Assembly (NCBI RefSeq): GCF_002802865.1 | Contig: NZ_PGLQ01000004.1 | Location: 82,144-146,143 of the forward strand | Direction of reading: 5' to 3' | From: Bifidobacterium scaligerum | Lineage (GTDB): Bacteria; Actinomycetota; Actinomycetes; Actinomycetales; Bifidobacteriaceae | Length of the DNA stretch: 64,000 bases | Part shown: positions 52,209-62,006 of the stretch, piece after piece | Layout of the letters: every line of letters starts with the position of its first letter | How positions within the stretch are numbered: position 1 is the stretch's first letter | Notes under the pieces: generated by a model | Seen by the model: only the letters and a program-made list of their open reading frames with translations | Databases searched by the model: none | Told to the model about the DNA's origin: nothing | Program-made: the position numbers and the translations under genes

Positions 52209-53851
52209 GCGCGGTGCCCTCCTATCTGATTGTTCCGCTCAAGACCGGTAGCGCCATCTTCCATATTCATCGCTTTGACCACCGCGTTCTTGCCGAATCG
52301 TTGTTTGATGTCCAACAGCGTGCGTTCGATGGCTTCACTGGCGCCCCCCGACGAACCTGTACCGACCACCGGATCCCGATATGCGTTGAAATCACGAGCC
52401 GCGTCGTCTTGCACTTCTCCCGCGCCCAGTTCAGACGATTCCGCTTGATCGAACAGATCGAGCTGTTCGTACCGCTTACCAGCCGCGAGCTCTTCCGGCG
52501 TGGCTATATCGTCGGCTATCACAGTCAAGCGCCGCACCAAAAGCAGCGGATTCGAGATACGTTCGAACAACGACGCCATGGACCTGCGGATGCGTGCGGC
52601 GGATGCCGTATAATCACCCAATCCAATAGCACCGACCGCCGGCTTCGGCACTTTACGACCATAATGATCGTAGACTATCGGCCCTTTGTACTCTTCCGCC
52701 GCACACTCGGCCAGCTTTCTGATCGACTCCCCCTCGCAATCATCGAGCTTGCCGGGATCAAGGCTGCCGCCGTCATATCCCACGGCAAGCATCAGCCGAT
52801 TCGTCCTGACACCTTTACCGACCAGATCAAGGGCAAGCGCATCCGCCATCTCCTTGACGATAAGCCGTGCGGTATGCCATGCGGCCGGACCGGTGAGCAC
52901 CTGGCCGATGCTGGTGCTGTGCGCGTCCGGCTCATAGCCCTGAATGTCCGCGATAGTGCATGGCTCCCAACCCCAAGCATGGTCGATCAGCAGTTCGGCA
53001 TTCACTCCGAACATGCGATACAGCAGATCCTCGTTGTAATAATCGGAGGCCCGCCCCACCGAACATCTGGCGATGTCTCCCATGGTCAGCAGACCGGCCC
53101 GTTCCAGTTTGCGCGCGTATCCACGTCCTACGCGCCAGAAATCGGTGAGCGGCCTGTGGTTCCACAGCAGCCGCCGGTAGGACATCTCGTCCAGCTCCGC
53201 CACGCGTACCCCATCCGCATCGGCGGGCATATGTTTGGCCACGATATCCATAGCGACCTTGGCCAGATACATGTTTGTGCCGATACCCGCGGTGGCGGTG
53301 ATGCCGGTCTCGTCGAGAATGTCGCGCACGATGGCACGAGCCATTTCATGCGGCGTCATGTTCAACGACATAAGATACGGCGTGGCGTCGATGAACACCT
53401 CGTCGATCGAATAGACATGAATATGTTCAGGAGCCGCATATTTCAAATAGATGCCGTATATTCGCCCACTGACCTGCAAATAGTGCGCCATCCGAGGGGG
53501 CGCGATCACCATAGTCGCCTTCAGCCCCGGATGCACAGATAATTCGCGAGCGCGATACGACTCCCCCACAAACCGCCCGCCCGGCGCACGAACCGCACGC
53601 ATCATATTGACTTGGGCCAACCGTTGCCTAGCCTCGAACAAACGCGGACGACCGGGAATGCCATAAGCCTTGAGTGATGGAGAAACGGCCAGACAGATGG
53701 TTTTATCGGTACGTGTTTCATCCGCCACCACCAAGTGCGTGGTCAGCGGGTCAAATCCGCGGGACACACACTCCACCGAAGCGTAGAAGGATTTCAGATC
53801 AATGGCCAGATAGACCCGAGATCGGCTTCGCCCCTCCCCCATCGATCCCAC
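52205..53851 (-). CDS. Y-family DNA polymerase (UmuC/DinP-like, SOS-regulated)
   Basis: The 548-residue translesion polymerase has the palm motif YLAIDLKSFYASVECV (first catalytic Asp near residue 17), YSIDEVFIDATPYL (second acidic pair) and a helix-hairpin-helix thumb; an extended C-terminal tail after residue 430 would include the little-finger and partner-binding region. Start is GTG at 53851 or ATG at 53842; AGGTGGG favours the ATG. A perfect actinobacterial SOS box lies 67-82 bases upstream, so LexA control is well supported by sequence. A YolD-like partner is encoded in the same message. Confidence 0.88.
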   Translation of the reverse strand: MGSMGEGRSRSRVYLAIDLKSFYASVECVSRGFDPLTTHLVVADETRTDKTICLAVSPSLKAYGIPGRPRLFEARQRLAQVNMMRAVRAPGGRFVGESYRARELSVHPGLKATMVIAPPRMAHYLQVSGRIYGIYLKYAAPEHIHVYSIDEVFIDATPYLMSLNMTPHEMARAIVRDILDETGITATAGIGTNMYLAKVAMDIVAKHMPADADGVRVAELDEMSYRRLLWNHRPLTDFWRVGRGYARKLERAGLLTMGDIARCSVGRASDYYNEDLLYRMFGVNAELLIDHAWGWEPCTIADIQGYEPDAHSTSIGQVLTGPAAWHTARLIVKEMADALALDLVGKGVRTNRLMLAVGYDGGSLDPGKLDDCEGESIRKLAECAAEEYKGPIVYDHYGRKVPKPAVGAIGLGDYTASAARIRRSMASLFERISNPLLLVRRLTVIADDIATPEELAAGKRYEQLDLFDQAESSELGAGEVQDDAARDFNAYRDPVVGTGSSGGASEAIERTLLDIKQRFGKNAVVKAMNMEDGATGLERNNQIGGHRA

Positions 53852-53917
53852 CTGCCCTTCTCATGCCTCATTCGCGCATCATTTGTTCGATCCTTGCAAT
53901 ACAGCATACCAGAAAAC

Positions 53918-53933
53918 TCGAACATTTGTTCGA
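53918..53933 (-). promoter_or_regulatory. LexA SOS box
   Basis: TCGAACATTTGTTCGA is a perfect 16-bp palindrome (TCGAAC-N4-GTTCGA), the Actinobacteria LexA operator consensus. It lies upstream of the translesion polymerase gene. A half-site TTTGTTCG lies at 53883-53889 nearer the gene. Confidence 0.85.
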
Positions 53934-54014
53934 CACACCGACTGCTGCGATGCGCAATCGCTTTCTATAATGGATATGTGTCAACGGATGACGCATGGGG
54001 GAAAGGGGTGATCA

Positions 54015-55712
54015 ATGTCGATTCATCAACAACCATCAGGTTACGCATGTCATGGTTCAGGCAACGACCGACATCACGGCACCATCGCATCGAATATGAC
54101 ACATGTCAGCGCGCGACAAGCATACGCGCTTATGACCGTCCTATTCGTCGCCGTATTCAGCATGCTTCCATCCGTCTGTTTCGCACCCACCGTTTGGGCG
54201 TCAGAGGACGCCAACGCACAATCGCAGGAAATCGATTTGTCCGACGCCATGACGCCGGACGATATGAACAAGTTGTACGACAACGGCAATTAATCCGTCG
54301 CGCTCATGTCCCCCTCCATTTACGCTTCGGATGACAGCAGGTACTTGTATTACCTGTCCCGCTCCAAGCAAGGCGTGATGAATGTTTTCGACACCAAAGA
54401 CGGCAAACAAATCGATGTCCTGAAAATCTACGATGGCGAGCCAGACGGGTTCAACATGAAAATCTCGCCTTCCGACGCATCGCAATTGGCCATATTCGCC
54501 GAAACCGGCAACGACGCGCACAGCACCATCCAATACACTTCGGTCGATCTCAACCAGCACAAGGCGACCCGATACGCCAACATCGACGGCACCGGCAACG
54601 AATTGGCTGTAGGCGCATCCTCCGACGGGGCAACGCTATACATCGCGCAATCCGGCGACCAAGATGACGATTGGTCACTCGACATCATAGATGCCACAAG
54701 CGGTAAAACAACTTCCAGTATCGACTTCTCCAACTCACTGCCCATGGGAATCGTGGCGGTGCTGGACAACGGGAAACGCATACTGACATACGACGCCGAC
54801 GGATACGATGTCTTCGACATCGACACCGGAGATATCCTGCATCACATCGACAATCCCGGACAAAACGCGTACTTTCTTCCGTTGACCACCGCCATCAGCC
54901 CCAACGGCAAGACGTTCTATGTCTCGACGTATGAATCAGATGGCGGCAGCGTCCGGGCATACGACATCAGCAACGGCACGGAGATACAGCGCTACCCGGC
55001 GATAGTCACCTCCAATACGGCTCTCCGGGTCACACCAGATGGAAAATCCCTGATTCTGCCGATTACCGGCAAGAAAAACTTTTCAGGGCCCATTGACTCT
55101 GTACAGCTGCTTGACCTCAAGTCTGGCGACATGAATCCGATGCTGACCGATCCTCCGGAGGAATCGGCTGGCGCATCATTGCAATCCGTGGGCATAGTTG
55201 CAGATGCCGACTGCACACATCTGCTCCTGCGCGTAGGACAGACCGTCACCATGTGGCCGACTGGACTGAAGAGCGCTTCCAAGAACACCTCCGAGGAATC
55301 GAAGGCCAACCCCTCACCGCAAGTCCCGTGGATTCCCATCATCGCCGCCGGTGCAGTGGGCGTACTGGCTATTGCCATCATCGTGGCATTGGTCATACGC
55401 AAACACCAGCACCACCCGTCTCCAGTTCCGGCGACAGCTCCCGTTGCAGCGATGCCAGCAAGGTCGCTCCCCACGCCTGTCGCAATGGCACCAGCACCAC
55501 AACCGCAAATACCAATGCCCACACCGGCGTCGAGCACGATTCCTTCAGTACCGCTTCCGAGCTATGGCAACGATACGCAACAATCCGAGTTCGCAGCACC
55601 GACATCCCAGCAATCCAATGCCTCACAGTCTAAGTACTGCACGCAATGCGGCAATCCTGTGGCGCCCGGCACCCGATTCTGCAGCAACTGCGGCGCGCCC
55701 ACGGCATCATGA
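54015..55712 (+). pseudogene. Membrane-anchored propeller protein gene interrupted by a stop codon
   Basis: One frame continues across a TAA at 54291-54293. Before it: a leader of 34 polar residues, then a hydrophobic segment LMTVLFVAVFSMLPSVCF as signal peptide or anchor, ending DMNKLYDNGN. After it: SVALMSPSIYASDDSRYLYYLS, then a beta-propeller of WD40/YVTN-like repeats (residues about 100-420), a transmembrane helix IPIIAAGAVGVLAIAIIVALVI and a C-terminal zinc ribbon CTQCGNPVAPGTRFCSNCGAP. Restoring the codon gives 565 residues. AAAGGGGTGATCA precedes ATG 54015. The 3-prime piece from ATG 54306 (468 residues) has no signal peptide. Both pieces could still be expressed, but the native surface protein is broken unless the stop is suppressed or erroneous. 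Confidence 0.8.
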
Positions 55713-57637
55713 ACGGGGCACGGCAACCGATAAATTCGACGTCTCCTGACGATACCGTTCGTCCCATAGACACCGGGCAACCAGAAACTCCTCCCAGTCA
55801 CCACCGCTTTCAGGTCCGCCCATCCACCGTCATTGCCATTGGAGCATTGGCCGGGATGGGATTGCTCGCCGATCTGCTTGACGCCGGGAAAGTCATGCCG
55901 CCGCCGGCAAGCTGGCCTATACGATTCGCCACTTATGTATGTACACTCTCAGTGTTGTACGCAATCGGGCGCAGAGGCATGGATTGGCTACGTGCGTCAG
56001 ATGCACATGACAGTGAATCAATATGGCCTTGGGTGGCGCCTCCATCCGGTAACCAGAGTCAATATACGAATGCGCATCCACGGGATCAGCGGCATCCTGT
56101 TCGCCAAATATCGGCTACATTCGCATTGATATCGCTATGCTGGCTGCCATATGCCATACTGCTGTATCCGGGAGTCATCTGGTACGACACCGAACAGCAA
56201 CTGCTGCAATGGGGCGGATTGCCGAACGTCTATACAGATGGCCAGCTCAACGATCATCATCCGATATTCGACACCATGCTATACGGCCTGTTCATGGATG
56301 CCGGACGCGCGTTGGGATCGGCGGATGCAGGTATTTTCGCATTCTCCCTGCTGCAGATGCTGTTCACCGCTGGCGTCGTGGCTGTATTCCTGTACAGTCT
56401 GGGCATGCTGGGCGCGTCCAGACGAGCGCAACGTTTCGTCGGAGTGCTGCTCTGCGCATTTCCACCAGTGCCGATATGGGCCTGCGCTGTGGCGAAGGAT
56501 TCCACGAATCTGCCGTTTCTTCTGACATTCATCCTGCTGCTCTTCATCGGTCCGGTCACCATCAGCAATGGCATCCCCCAGCGCAGGCTGTCTGTCCTGC
56601 ACCCCAAAGCATGGACAGCAGCATTGACGTGCTGCGCATGCTTCATCACGCTGACCAAGAAGACCGGAGCAATCTTCATCATATTCGTCACCATCATGTA
56701 TCTCGCGCGGTGGATACGGCACGAGATATACATGAGGCGACCCATACGCGCGCAACGACAATGCCATATCGCACATGTACAGCAACAATGCTCCGAGCAG
56801 AAACAGAGCGGCGCAGCAACACATATTTCCGGTGAGCGAACCATCATATCGACGTTGATATGCGCAACAGTGTGCTCGTTATCACTCACCTGCCTCATCA
56901 TGCCGCTGATAGTGCTGCCGCTATTCCATGTCACGCCGGGTGGCAAACAAGAATTACTCGGACAGGCATTTCAGCAGGCCGCGTTGACGCTCAACAAACA
57001 CGGAGAGAGCATGAGCGACGCCGACCGACAGGCCTTTACCGATATGCTCGGCCGTGAGGCAACCGTCCGATACGCATATTGGACCGTGGACAGTGTCAAG
57101 GGAGACACGTGGAGCCCGCAGCAGGAACAGGCCCTGCCCGCGTTCCTCAAGGCATGGGTCAGCGAAGGCATACGCCACCCGATAACCTATATGCAATCGT
57201 ATCTGGCTGTGGAGCAAGGATGGTTCGCCTTCCCGCACAGTTCAGACAGCGATCACAACGCCTATCTGACTCCGACACCGACACATATGGTGACGCGTCA
57301 TTTCGAAGGTGCCGGTCAGCTGGGATTAACATTCAACGACGGACGCATCGCCGGGGTAATGGAGGACACCATCTCCTGGTTCCAGGAATCGCCAATCGGT
57401 ATGCTGACATCGTCCAAGGCGCTGTGGTCCACATGGACGTTGATCTTTCTTATAGAAGAAAGCCGCCGATACCGCGCTGCCATGAAAACCCTCATTCCTC
57501 TCATCGCGTGGAACGCGATCCTCTGGCTTTCCCCGGTAACCACCACGGATGAAACCATGCGTTATCTGATGCCTGTCTTCTTCCTAGTCCCCTTGACCTT
57601 CGCCATGCTCACCACGCGGGAAGCATCTACGGCATGA
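55709..57637 (+). CDS. Large multi-pass membrane protein, DUF6020-like
   Basis: About 642 residues with some 10-12 membrane segments. The ATG at 55709 overlaps the preceding stop (ATGA), so it is coupled to the propeller gene. A long extracytoplasmic loop with LYPGVIWYDTEQQLLQWGGLPNVYTDGQLNDHHPIFDT (about residues 155-190) recalls the DxD-like and acidic loops of GT-C-type glycosyltransferases, and this matches uncharacterised DUF6020 proteins. Another large loop (about residues 395-520) lies before the last segments. Function unknown; envelope glycosylation or glycolipid work is plausible. The neighbour purF is unrelated. Confidence 0.75.
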   Translation: MNGARQPINSTSPDDTVRPIDTGQPETPPSHHRFQVRPSTVIAIGALAGMGLLADLLDAGKVMPPPASWPIRFATYVCTLSVLYAIGRRGMDWLRASDAHDSESIWPWVAPPSGNQSQYTNAHPRDQRHPVRQISATFALISLCWLPYAILLYPGVIWYDTEQQLLQWGGLPNVYTDGQLNDHHPIFDTMLYGLFMDAGRALGSADAGIFAFSLLQMLFTAGVVAVFLYSLGMLGASRRAQRFVGVLLCAFPPVPIWACAVAKDSTNLPFLLTFILLLFIGPVTISNGIPQRRLSVLHPKAWTAALTCCACFITLTKKTGAIFIIFVTIMYLARWIRHEIYMRRPIRAQRQCHIAHVQQQCSEQKQSGAATHISGERTIISTLICATVCSLSLTCLIMPLIVLPLFHVTPGGKQELLGQAFQQAALTLNKHGESMSDADRQAFTDMLGREATVRYAYWTVDSVKGDTWSPQQEQALPAFLKAWVSEGIRHPITYMQSYLAVEQGWFAFPHSSDSDHNAYLTPTPTHMVTRHFEGAGQLGLTFNDGRIAGVMEDTISWFQESPIGMLTSSKALWSTWTLIFLIEESRRYRAAMKTLIPLIAWNAILWLSPVTTTDETMRYLMPVFFLVPLTFAMLTTREASTA

Positions 57638-57721
57638 CCGGGCGCTCGATGTAGCCGCCGATTGGTAGGGTGAACAAGTAGTGAACTCCATGTTTGACCA
57701 CGTTTGAAAAGGAGCTTTGGC

Positions 57722-59230
57722 TTGTCGGCTGAACTCGAAGACATTCATGAGGAATGTGGCATCTTCGGCGTATGGGGTCATCCCGACGCCTCTCGACTCA
57801 CCTATTTCGGTCTGCACGCGTTGCAGCATCGCGGTCAGGAAGGCGCCGGCATCGTCTCCAATGACCATGGTCACCTTATCGGACACCGCGGCCTGGGCCT
57901 CTTGACCCAGGTGTTCGGCGACGAGCGTGAAATCGAACGATTGAAAGGCGATCGCGCCATCGGCCACGTGCGCTACGCCACTGCGGGCTCCGGTACCACA
58001 GACAATATCCAACCGTTCATCTTCCGCTTCCATGACGGCGACGTGGCCCTGTGCCACAACGGCAATCTGACCAATTGCCCGTCGTTGCGCCGCAAGCTGG
58101 AGGACGAGGGAGCGATCTTCCATTCCAACTCGGATACCGAAGTGCTCATGCACTTGATCCGCCGCTCCCTGCAGCGCACCTTCATGGACAAGCTCAAGGA
58201 AGCGCTCAACACGGTTCATGGCGGCTTCGCTTACCTGCTCATGACCGAAGACGCGATGATCGGCGCACTTGATCCAAACGGTTTCCGCCCGCTGTCTCTG
58301 GGCAAGATGAAGAACGGCGCGTACGTACTGGCCTCCGAAACCTGCGCACTGGATGTGGTCGGAGCCGAACTGGTGCGCAACATTCGTCCGGGCGAGATCG
58401 TGGTCATCAACGAACACGGCTACAAGATCGTGCAGTACACCCACAACACCCAACTGGCCATCTGCTCAATGGAGTACATCTACTTCGCCCGTCCTGATTC
58501 GGATATCTACGGCGTCAACGTGCACTCCGCCCGCAAGCGTATGGGCGCACGTCTCGCCGCCGAGTCTCCGGTCGAGGCGGATATGGTCATCGGCGTGCCG
58601 AACTCTTCCCTATCCGCCGCATCGGGCTATGCAGAAGCTGCGGGCCTGCCCAACGAAATGGGTCTGATCAAGAACCAGTATGTGGCTCGTACCTTCATCC
58701 AGCCCACACAGGAACTGCGCGAACAGGGTGTGCGTATGAAGCTTTCCGCCGTGCGCAGCGTGGTCAAGGGCAAGCGCGTTATCGTCATCGACGATTCCAT
58801 CGTGCGCGGCACCACGTCCAAGCGCATCGTACAGCTGCTCAAGGAGGCGGGCGCGGCCGAGGTGCATATGCGCATCAGCTCCCCGCCGCTAAAATACCCT
58901 TGCTTCTACGGCATCGACATCTCCACCACCAAGGAGCTTATCGCTGCCAAAATGAGCGTAGAGGAGATTCGCGAGTTCATCGGTGCCGATTCATTGGCCT
59001 ATCTTTCGCTCGACGGCCTCGTCGAGTCCATCGGCCTGAATGCGGACGCCCCATACGGAGGCCTGTGCGTCGCCTACTTCAATGGCGATTACCCCACCGC
59101 ATTGGACGATTACGAAGCCGACTTCCTGAAGTCCCTCACGCCTGAGGATCGCGTTCGTCTGCCCGAATTCGCGCTTTACAAGAGCAAGTACATCGGCAAC
59201 GAATACACGGTGCAACCCGACGGCGACTGA
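57722..59230 (+). CDS. purF: Amidophosphoribosyltransferase
   Basis: This 502-residue enzyme makes phosphoribosylamine from PRPP and glutamine, the first step of purine synthesis. The start is TTG 57722 with AAAAGGAG upstream, giving an 11-residue propeptide [11 protein letters not shown] before the N-terminal nucleophile Cys12 (CGIFGVWG). [13 protein letters not shown] and the PRPP motif [14 protein letters not shown] are intact. It belongs to the Bacillus-type group, but of the four Fe-S ligands only three are seen: [15 protein letters not shown] and GLCVAYF, where the fourth Cys is Tyr. purM follows after 72 bases. Confidence 0.95.
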   Translation: MSAELEDIHEECGIFGVWGHPDASRLTYFGLHALQHRGQEGAGIVSNDHGHLIGHRGLGLLTQVFGDEREIERLKGDRAIGHVRYATAGSGTTDNIQPFIFRFHDGDVALCHNGNLTNCPSLRRKLEDEGAIFHSNSDTEVLMHLIRRSLQRTFMDKLKEALNTVHGGFAYLLMTEDAMIGALDPNGFRPLSLGKMKNGAYVLASETCALDVVGAELVRNIRPGEIVVINEHGYKIVQYTHNTQLAICSMEYIYFARPDSDIYGVNVHSARKRMGARLAAESPVEADMVIGVPNSSLSAASGYAEAAGLPNEMGLIKNQYVARTFIQPTQELREQGVRMKLSAVRSVVKGKRVIVIDDSIVRGTTSKRIVQLLKEAGAAEVHMRISSPPLKYPCFYGIDISTTKELIAAKMSVEEIREFIGADSLAYLSLDGLVESIGLNADAPYGGLCVAYFNGDYPTALDDYEADFLKSLTPEDRVRLPEFALYKSKYIGNEYTVQPDGD

Positions 59231-59302
59231 TCATATCGCCGCTCCCCGTTATCCAACCAATACGTTACCTAACCACAGCAAGAGCAGCAAGAAAGGCCCA
59301 CA

Positions 59303-60340
59303 ATGCCCAAAGCATATGAAAACGCCGGCGTAAGCGTCGAAGCCGGATACGAAGTCGTCAGGCGCATCAAGTCGCACGTGGCCCGCACGAACCGTCCCGG
59401 TGTGGTCGGCGGCATCGGCGGATTCGGCGGCCTGTTCGACCTGGCCTCCCTCGGATACAAGGAGCCGGTGCTGATCTCCGGCACCGATGGCGTGGGCACC
59501 AAGCTCATGGTGGCCAAGATGATGAACAAGCATGACACCATCGGCATCGACTGCGTGGCCATGTGCGTCAACGACATCGCCGCCCAGGGTGCCGAACCGC
59601 TGTTCTTCCTCGACTACATCGCTTGCGGCAAGAACGATCCCGCTCTGCTGGAACAGGTTGTGGCCGGCGTAGCGGACGGTTGCGTGCAGGCGGGTTCCGC
59701 TCTGGTGGGCGGCGAAACCGCTGAAATGCCGGGCATGTACGACGAGGATGAGTACGATCTGGCTGGCTTCTCCGTGGGCGTGGCCGAGAAATCCGCCATC
59801 GTGGATGGGTCCGGCATCACCGAAGGCGATGTGCTCATCGGTCTGCCGTCTACCGGCATTCACTCCAACGGTTTCTCCTTGGTGCGCAAGGCTTTGTTCG
59901 AACAGGCCGGCTACACCGTGGACACCGTGTTGGACGAACTGGACGGCAAGACCCTCGGCGAGGTGATTCTCACTCCCACCAAGATCTATGTCAAGGCCCT
60001 CTCCCCGCTGTTCAAGGCCGGCGTCGTCAAGGGCGTTGCCCACATCACCGGCGGCGGTTTCATCGAGAACATTCCGCGTATGATCCCGGACGGCCTGGCC
60101 GCCGAAATCGAACTTGGCACCTGGCCTGTGCTGCCGATCTTCAACGTGTTGGAAAAGGCCGGCGAGATCGATCACAAGGAGATGTACAACATCTTCAACA
60201 TGGGCATCGGTATGGTGCTTGCCGTATCCGCTGACCGCGCGGATGAAACCCTTGATCTGCTCAAGTCCAACGGCGAGACCGGCTACATCATCGGTCGCAT
60301 CGCCCCGGATGCAGACGGCACCCAGATCGTACTGAAGTAA
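59303..60340 (+). CDS. purM: Phosphoribosylformylglycinamidine cyclo-ligase
   Basis: The 345-residue AIR synthase closes the imidazole ring of FGAM with ATP. Hallmarks [75 protein letters not shown] and [19 protein letters not shown] are complete. AAGAAAGG precedes the ATG. A perfect hairpin lies between it and purD. Confidence 0.97.
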   Translation: MPKAYENAGVSVEAGYEVVRRIKSHVARTNRPGVVGGIGGFGGLFDLASLGYKEPVLISGTDGVGTKLMVAKMMNKHDTIGIDCVAMCVNDIAAQGAEPLFFLDYIACGKNDPALLEQVVAGVADGCVQAGSALVGGETAEMPGMYDEDEYDLAGFSVGVAEKSAIVDGSGITEGDVLIGLPSTGIHSNGFSLVRKALFEQAGYTVDTVLDELDGKTLGEVILTPTKIYVKALSPLFKAGVVKGVAHITGGGFIENIPRMIPDGLAAEIELGTWPVLPIFNVLEKAGEIDHKEMYNIFNMGIGMVLAVSADRADETLDLLKSNGETGYIIGRIAPDADGTQIVLK

Positions 60341-60349
60341 GACGTTCAT

Positions 60350-60395
60350 TTTGGCTTCTGTTGTTGTGCCGTGCAGTACAACAACAGAAGCCAAA
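60350..60395 (+). promoter_or_regulatory. 18-bp hairpin between purM and purD
   Basis: TTTGGCTTCTGTTGTTGT (60350-60367) pairs perfectly with ACAACAACAGAAGCCAAA (60378-60395). There is no T run. It shares TTTGGCT/AGCCAAA outer arms with the purC-purL hairpin. Confidence 0.65.
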
Positions 60396-60417
60396 TATGC
60401 GAAAGGACTTTGAAAAA

Positions 60418-61686
60418 ATGGGACAGAAGGTTCTGGTCATCGGTTCGGGCGCACGCGAGCACACCATCGCCTACACCCTGCTCAAGGGTGCCAGTGTAGA
60501 TGAAGTGACCGTAGCCCCCGGCAATCCCGGCATGCTCAAGGATGGTATTCATACCACGGCTCTCAGTGAATCAAACCATGCCGCACTCATCGATTTCGTG
60601 AAGGACAACGGCTACGACTGGGTCTTTGTGGGCCCGGAAGTCCCGCTTATTGAAGGTCTGGTGGACGATTTCGCCGCAGCCGGCATCAAGGCGTTCGGTC
60701 CGAACAAGGCCGCGGCTCAGATCGAAGGCTCCAAAGACTTCGCTAAGCAGCTCATGGAACGTCACGGCATCCCCACCGCCAAGTACCAGACGTTCTCCGA
60801 TCTGGAAAGCGCTCAGCATTATGTCCATGAGCACGGTGCCCCGATCGTGATCAAGGCCGATGGTCTGGCCGCCGGCAAGGGCGTGACCGTGGCCATGGAC
60901 GAGCACACTGCACAGCGTGCTCTGGAGGACATTTTCATCGACCACCGTTTCGGTTCCGCCGGCGCCAAGGTTGTTATCGAAGACTTCCTGGAAGGTCAGG
61001 AATTCTCCCTCATGAGCTTTGTGAACGGCACCGAATTCTGGCCTATGCCGATTTCCCAGGATCACAAGCGTGCTCATGATGGCGATGAGGGCCCGAACAC
61101 CGGCGGCATGGGCGCCTACAGCCCGGTTCCGCAGATCCCGCAATCCGTAGTGGATGAGGCCATCGAAACCATCGTTCGTCCCACCGTGGAAGGCATGGCT
61201 GCGGAAGGTACGCCGTTCACAGGCATTCTGTACGCAGGGCTTATCGCCACTGCGGACGGCCCGAAGGTTATCGAGTTCAACGCTCGTTTCGGTGACCCGG
61301 AGACCGAAGTCGTATTGCCGAAGCTCACCTCTGATCTAGGCGAAGGCATCAGCGCGATCCTTGACAACAGCACGCCGCGATTCACTTGGGATGAGCACAA
61401 TGCCACACTCGGCGTGGTGCTCGCTTCCAATGGCTACCCGGAGCATGTGATCAAGGGTGCCCGTGTACCGGAAATCGAGGTAGATGAGGATTCTCACGTC
61501 TACTACGCTGGCGTGGTATCTGACGGTAAGGGCGGTCTGGTCGCCAACTCCGGCCGCGTGTTGCTGGTGGAGACCTCAGCTCCAGACATCAAGGCAGCAC
61601 AGGAAAAGGTCTACGCGATTATCGACAAGCTTGAGACGCGCGGACTGTTCTACCGCCACGACATCGGCTTCAAAGCGCTGAACTGA
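60418..61686 (+). CDS. purD: Phosphoribosylamine-glycine ligase
   Basis: The 422-residue ATP-grasp enzyme joins phosphoribosylamine and glycine (step 2). The N-terminal VLVIGSGAREHTIAYTLLKG, VAPGNPGM, the ATP-grasp PIVIKADGLAAGKGVTVA and NTGGMGAYSPVPQIP are intact, as is VIEFNARFGDPETE. The ATG at 60418 with AAAGGAC upstream gives the normal MGQKVLVIG start; frames extending to 60361 run through the hairpin. It ends the second purine block. Confidence 0.96.
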   Translation: MGQKVLVIGSGAREHTIAYTLLKGASVDEVTVAPGNPGMLKDGIHTTALSESNHAALIDFVKDNGYDWVFVGPEVPLIEGLVDDFAAAGIKAFGPNKAAAQIEGSKDFAKQLMERHGIPTAKYQTFSDLESAQHYVHEHGAPIVIKADGLAAGKGVTVAMDEHTAQRALEDIFIDHRFGSAGAKVVIEDFLEGQEFSLMSFVNGTEFWPMPISQDHKRAHDGDEGPNTGGMGAYSPVPQIPQSVVDEAIETIVRPTVEGMAAEGTPFTGILYAGLIATADGPKVIEFNARFGDPETEVVLPKLTSDLGEGISAILDNSTPRFTWDEHNATLGVVLASNGYPEHVIKGARVPEIEVDEDSHVYYAGVVSDGKGGLVANSGRVLLVETSAPDIKAAQEKVYAIIDKLETRGLFYRHDIGFKALN

Positions 61687-61705
61687 TTGATGCGGCGCAT
61701 CTGCG

Positions 61706-61878
61706 GCGTTGCTGTCTCGTTGACGTACCTTCGTACGCCTTCCTCGACGCGCCTTGCATTTACGCCACCTCAATCAGTTCAGCAAGCTGAATGCCTGATG
61801 ATGGAGCGTTAGCTGCGTTGCTCCTCGGTCGCGGTACCTTCCGTACCGCTTCCTTCGGTGCGCCTTGCTACCGCACGC
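61706..61878. repeat. Two diverged copies of a hairpin-bearing repeat
   Basis: Copy 1 (61706-61766) and copy 2 (61815-61878) share GCGTTGCT, CTCG, GTACCTTC, GTAC, CTTCC and GCGCCTTGC in the same order. In copy 2 the core GCGGTAC-CTTCC-GTACCGC is a perfect 7-bp hairpin. Extragenic palindromic repeats of this kind are widespread in bacteria. Confidence 0.6.
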
Positions 61879-61915
61879 ATCATCACGCATTGAGCAAACG
61901 CGATAGGCTGAACAT

Positions 61916-61952
61916 GAGAAAAGCTCCCATTGGGGAGCTTTTCTCGTTTTGG
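61916..61952. terminator. Bidirectional terminator between purD and the aldehyde dehydrogenase
   Basis: AAAAGCTCCC (61920-61929) and GGGAGCTTTT (61934-61943) form a 10-bp stem with runs of A before and T after, so it works on both strands (purD on plus, the dehydrogenase on minus). Confidence 0.9.
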
Positions 61953-62006
61953 TTGGCGTGAGGACATCACGCCTAGCTCTCATCGGAGAGGGCAACAAGT
62001 TGTCTC

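Larger units (their letters stand above)
61687..62006. other. Intergenic region with diverged repeat pair
   Basis: No gene is seen. It holds two related sequences that start GCGTTGCT and end GCGCCTTGC (61706-61766 and 61815-61878), each with a GTAC-loop-GTAC hairpin, and the terminator at 61918-61950 between purD and the aldehyde dehydrogenase. Confidence 0.6.

Noticed and set aside
59249..60394. A 381-codon minus-strand frame opposite purM
   Set aside because: Complement of a complete purM; His/Val/Gly-rich shadow translation.
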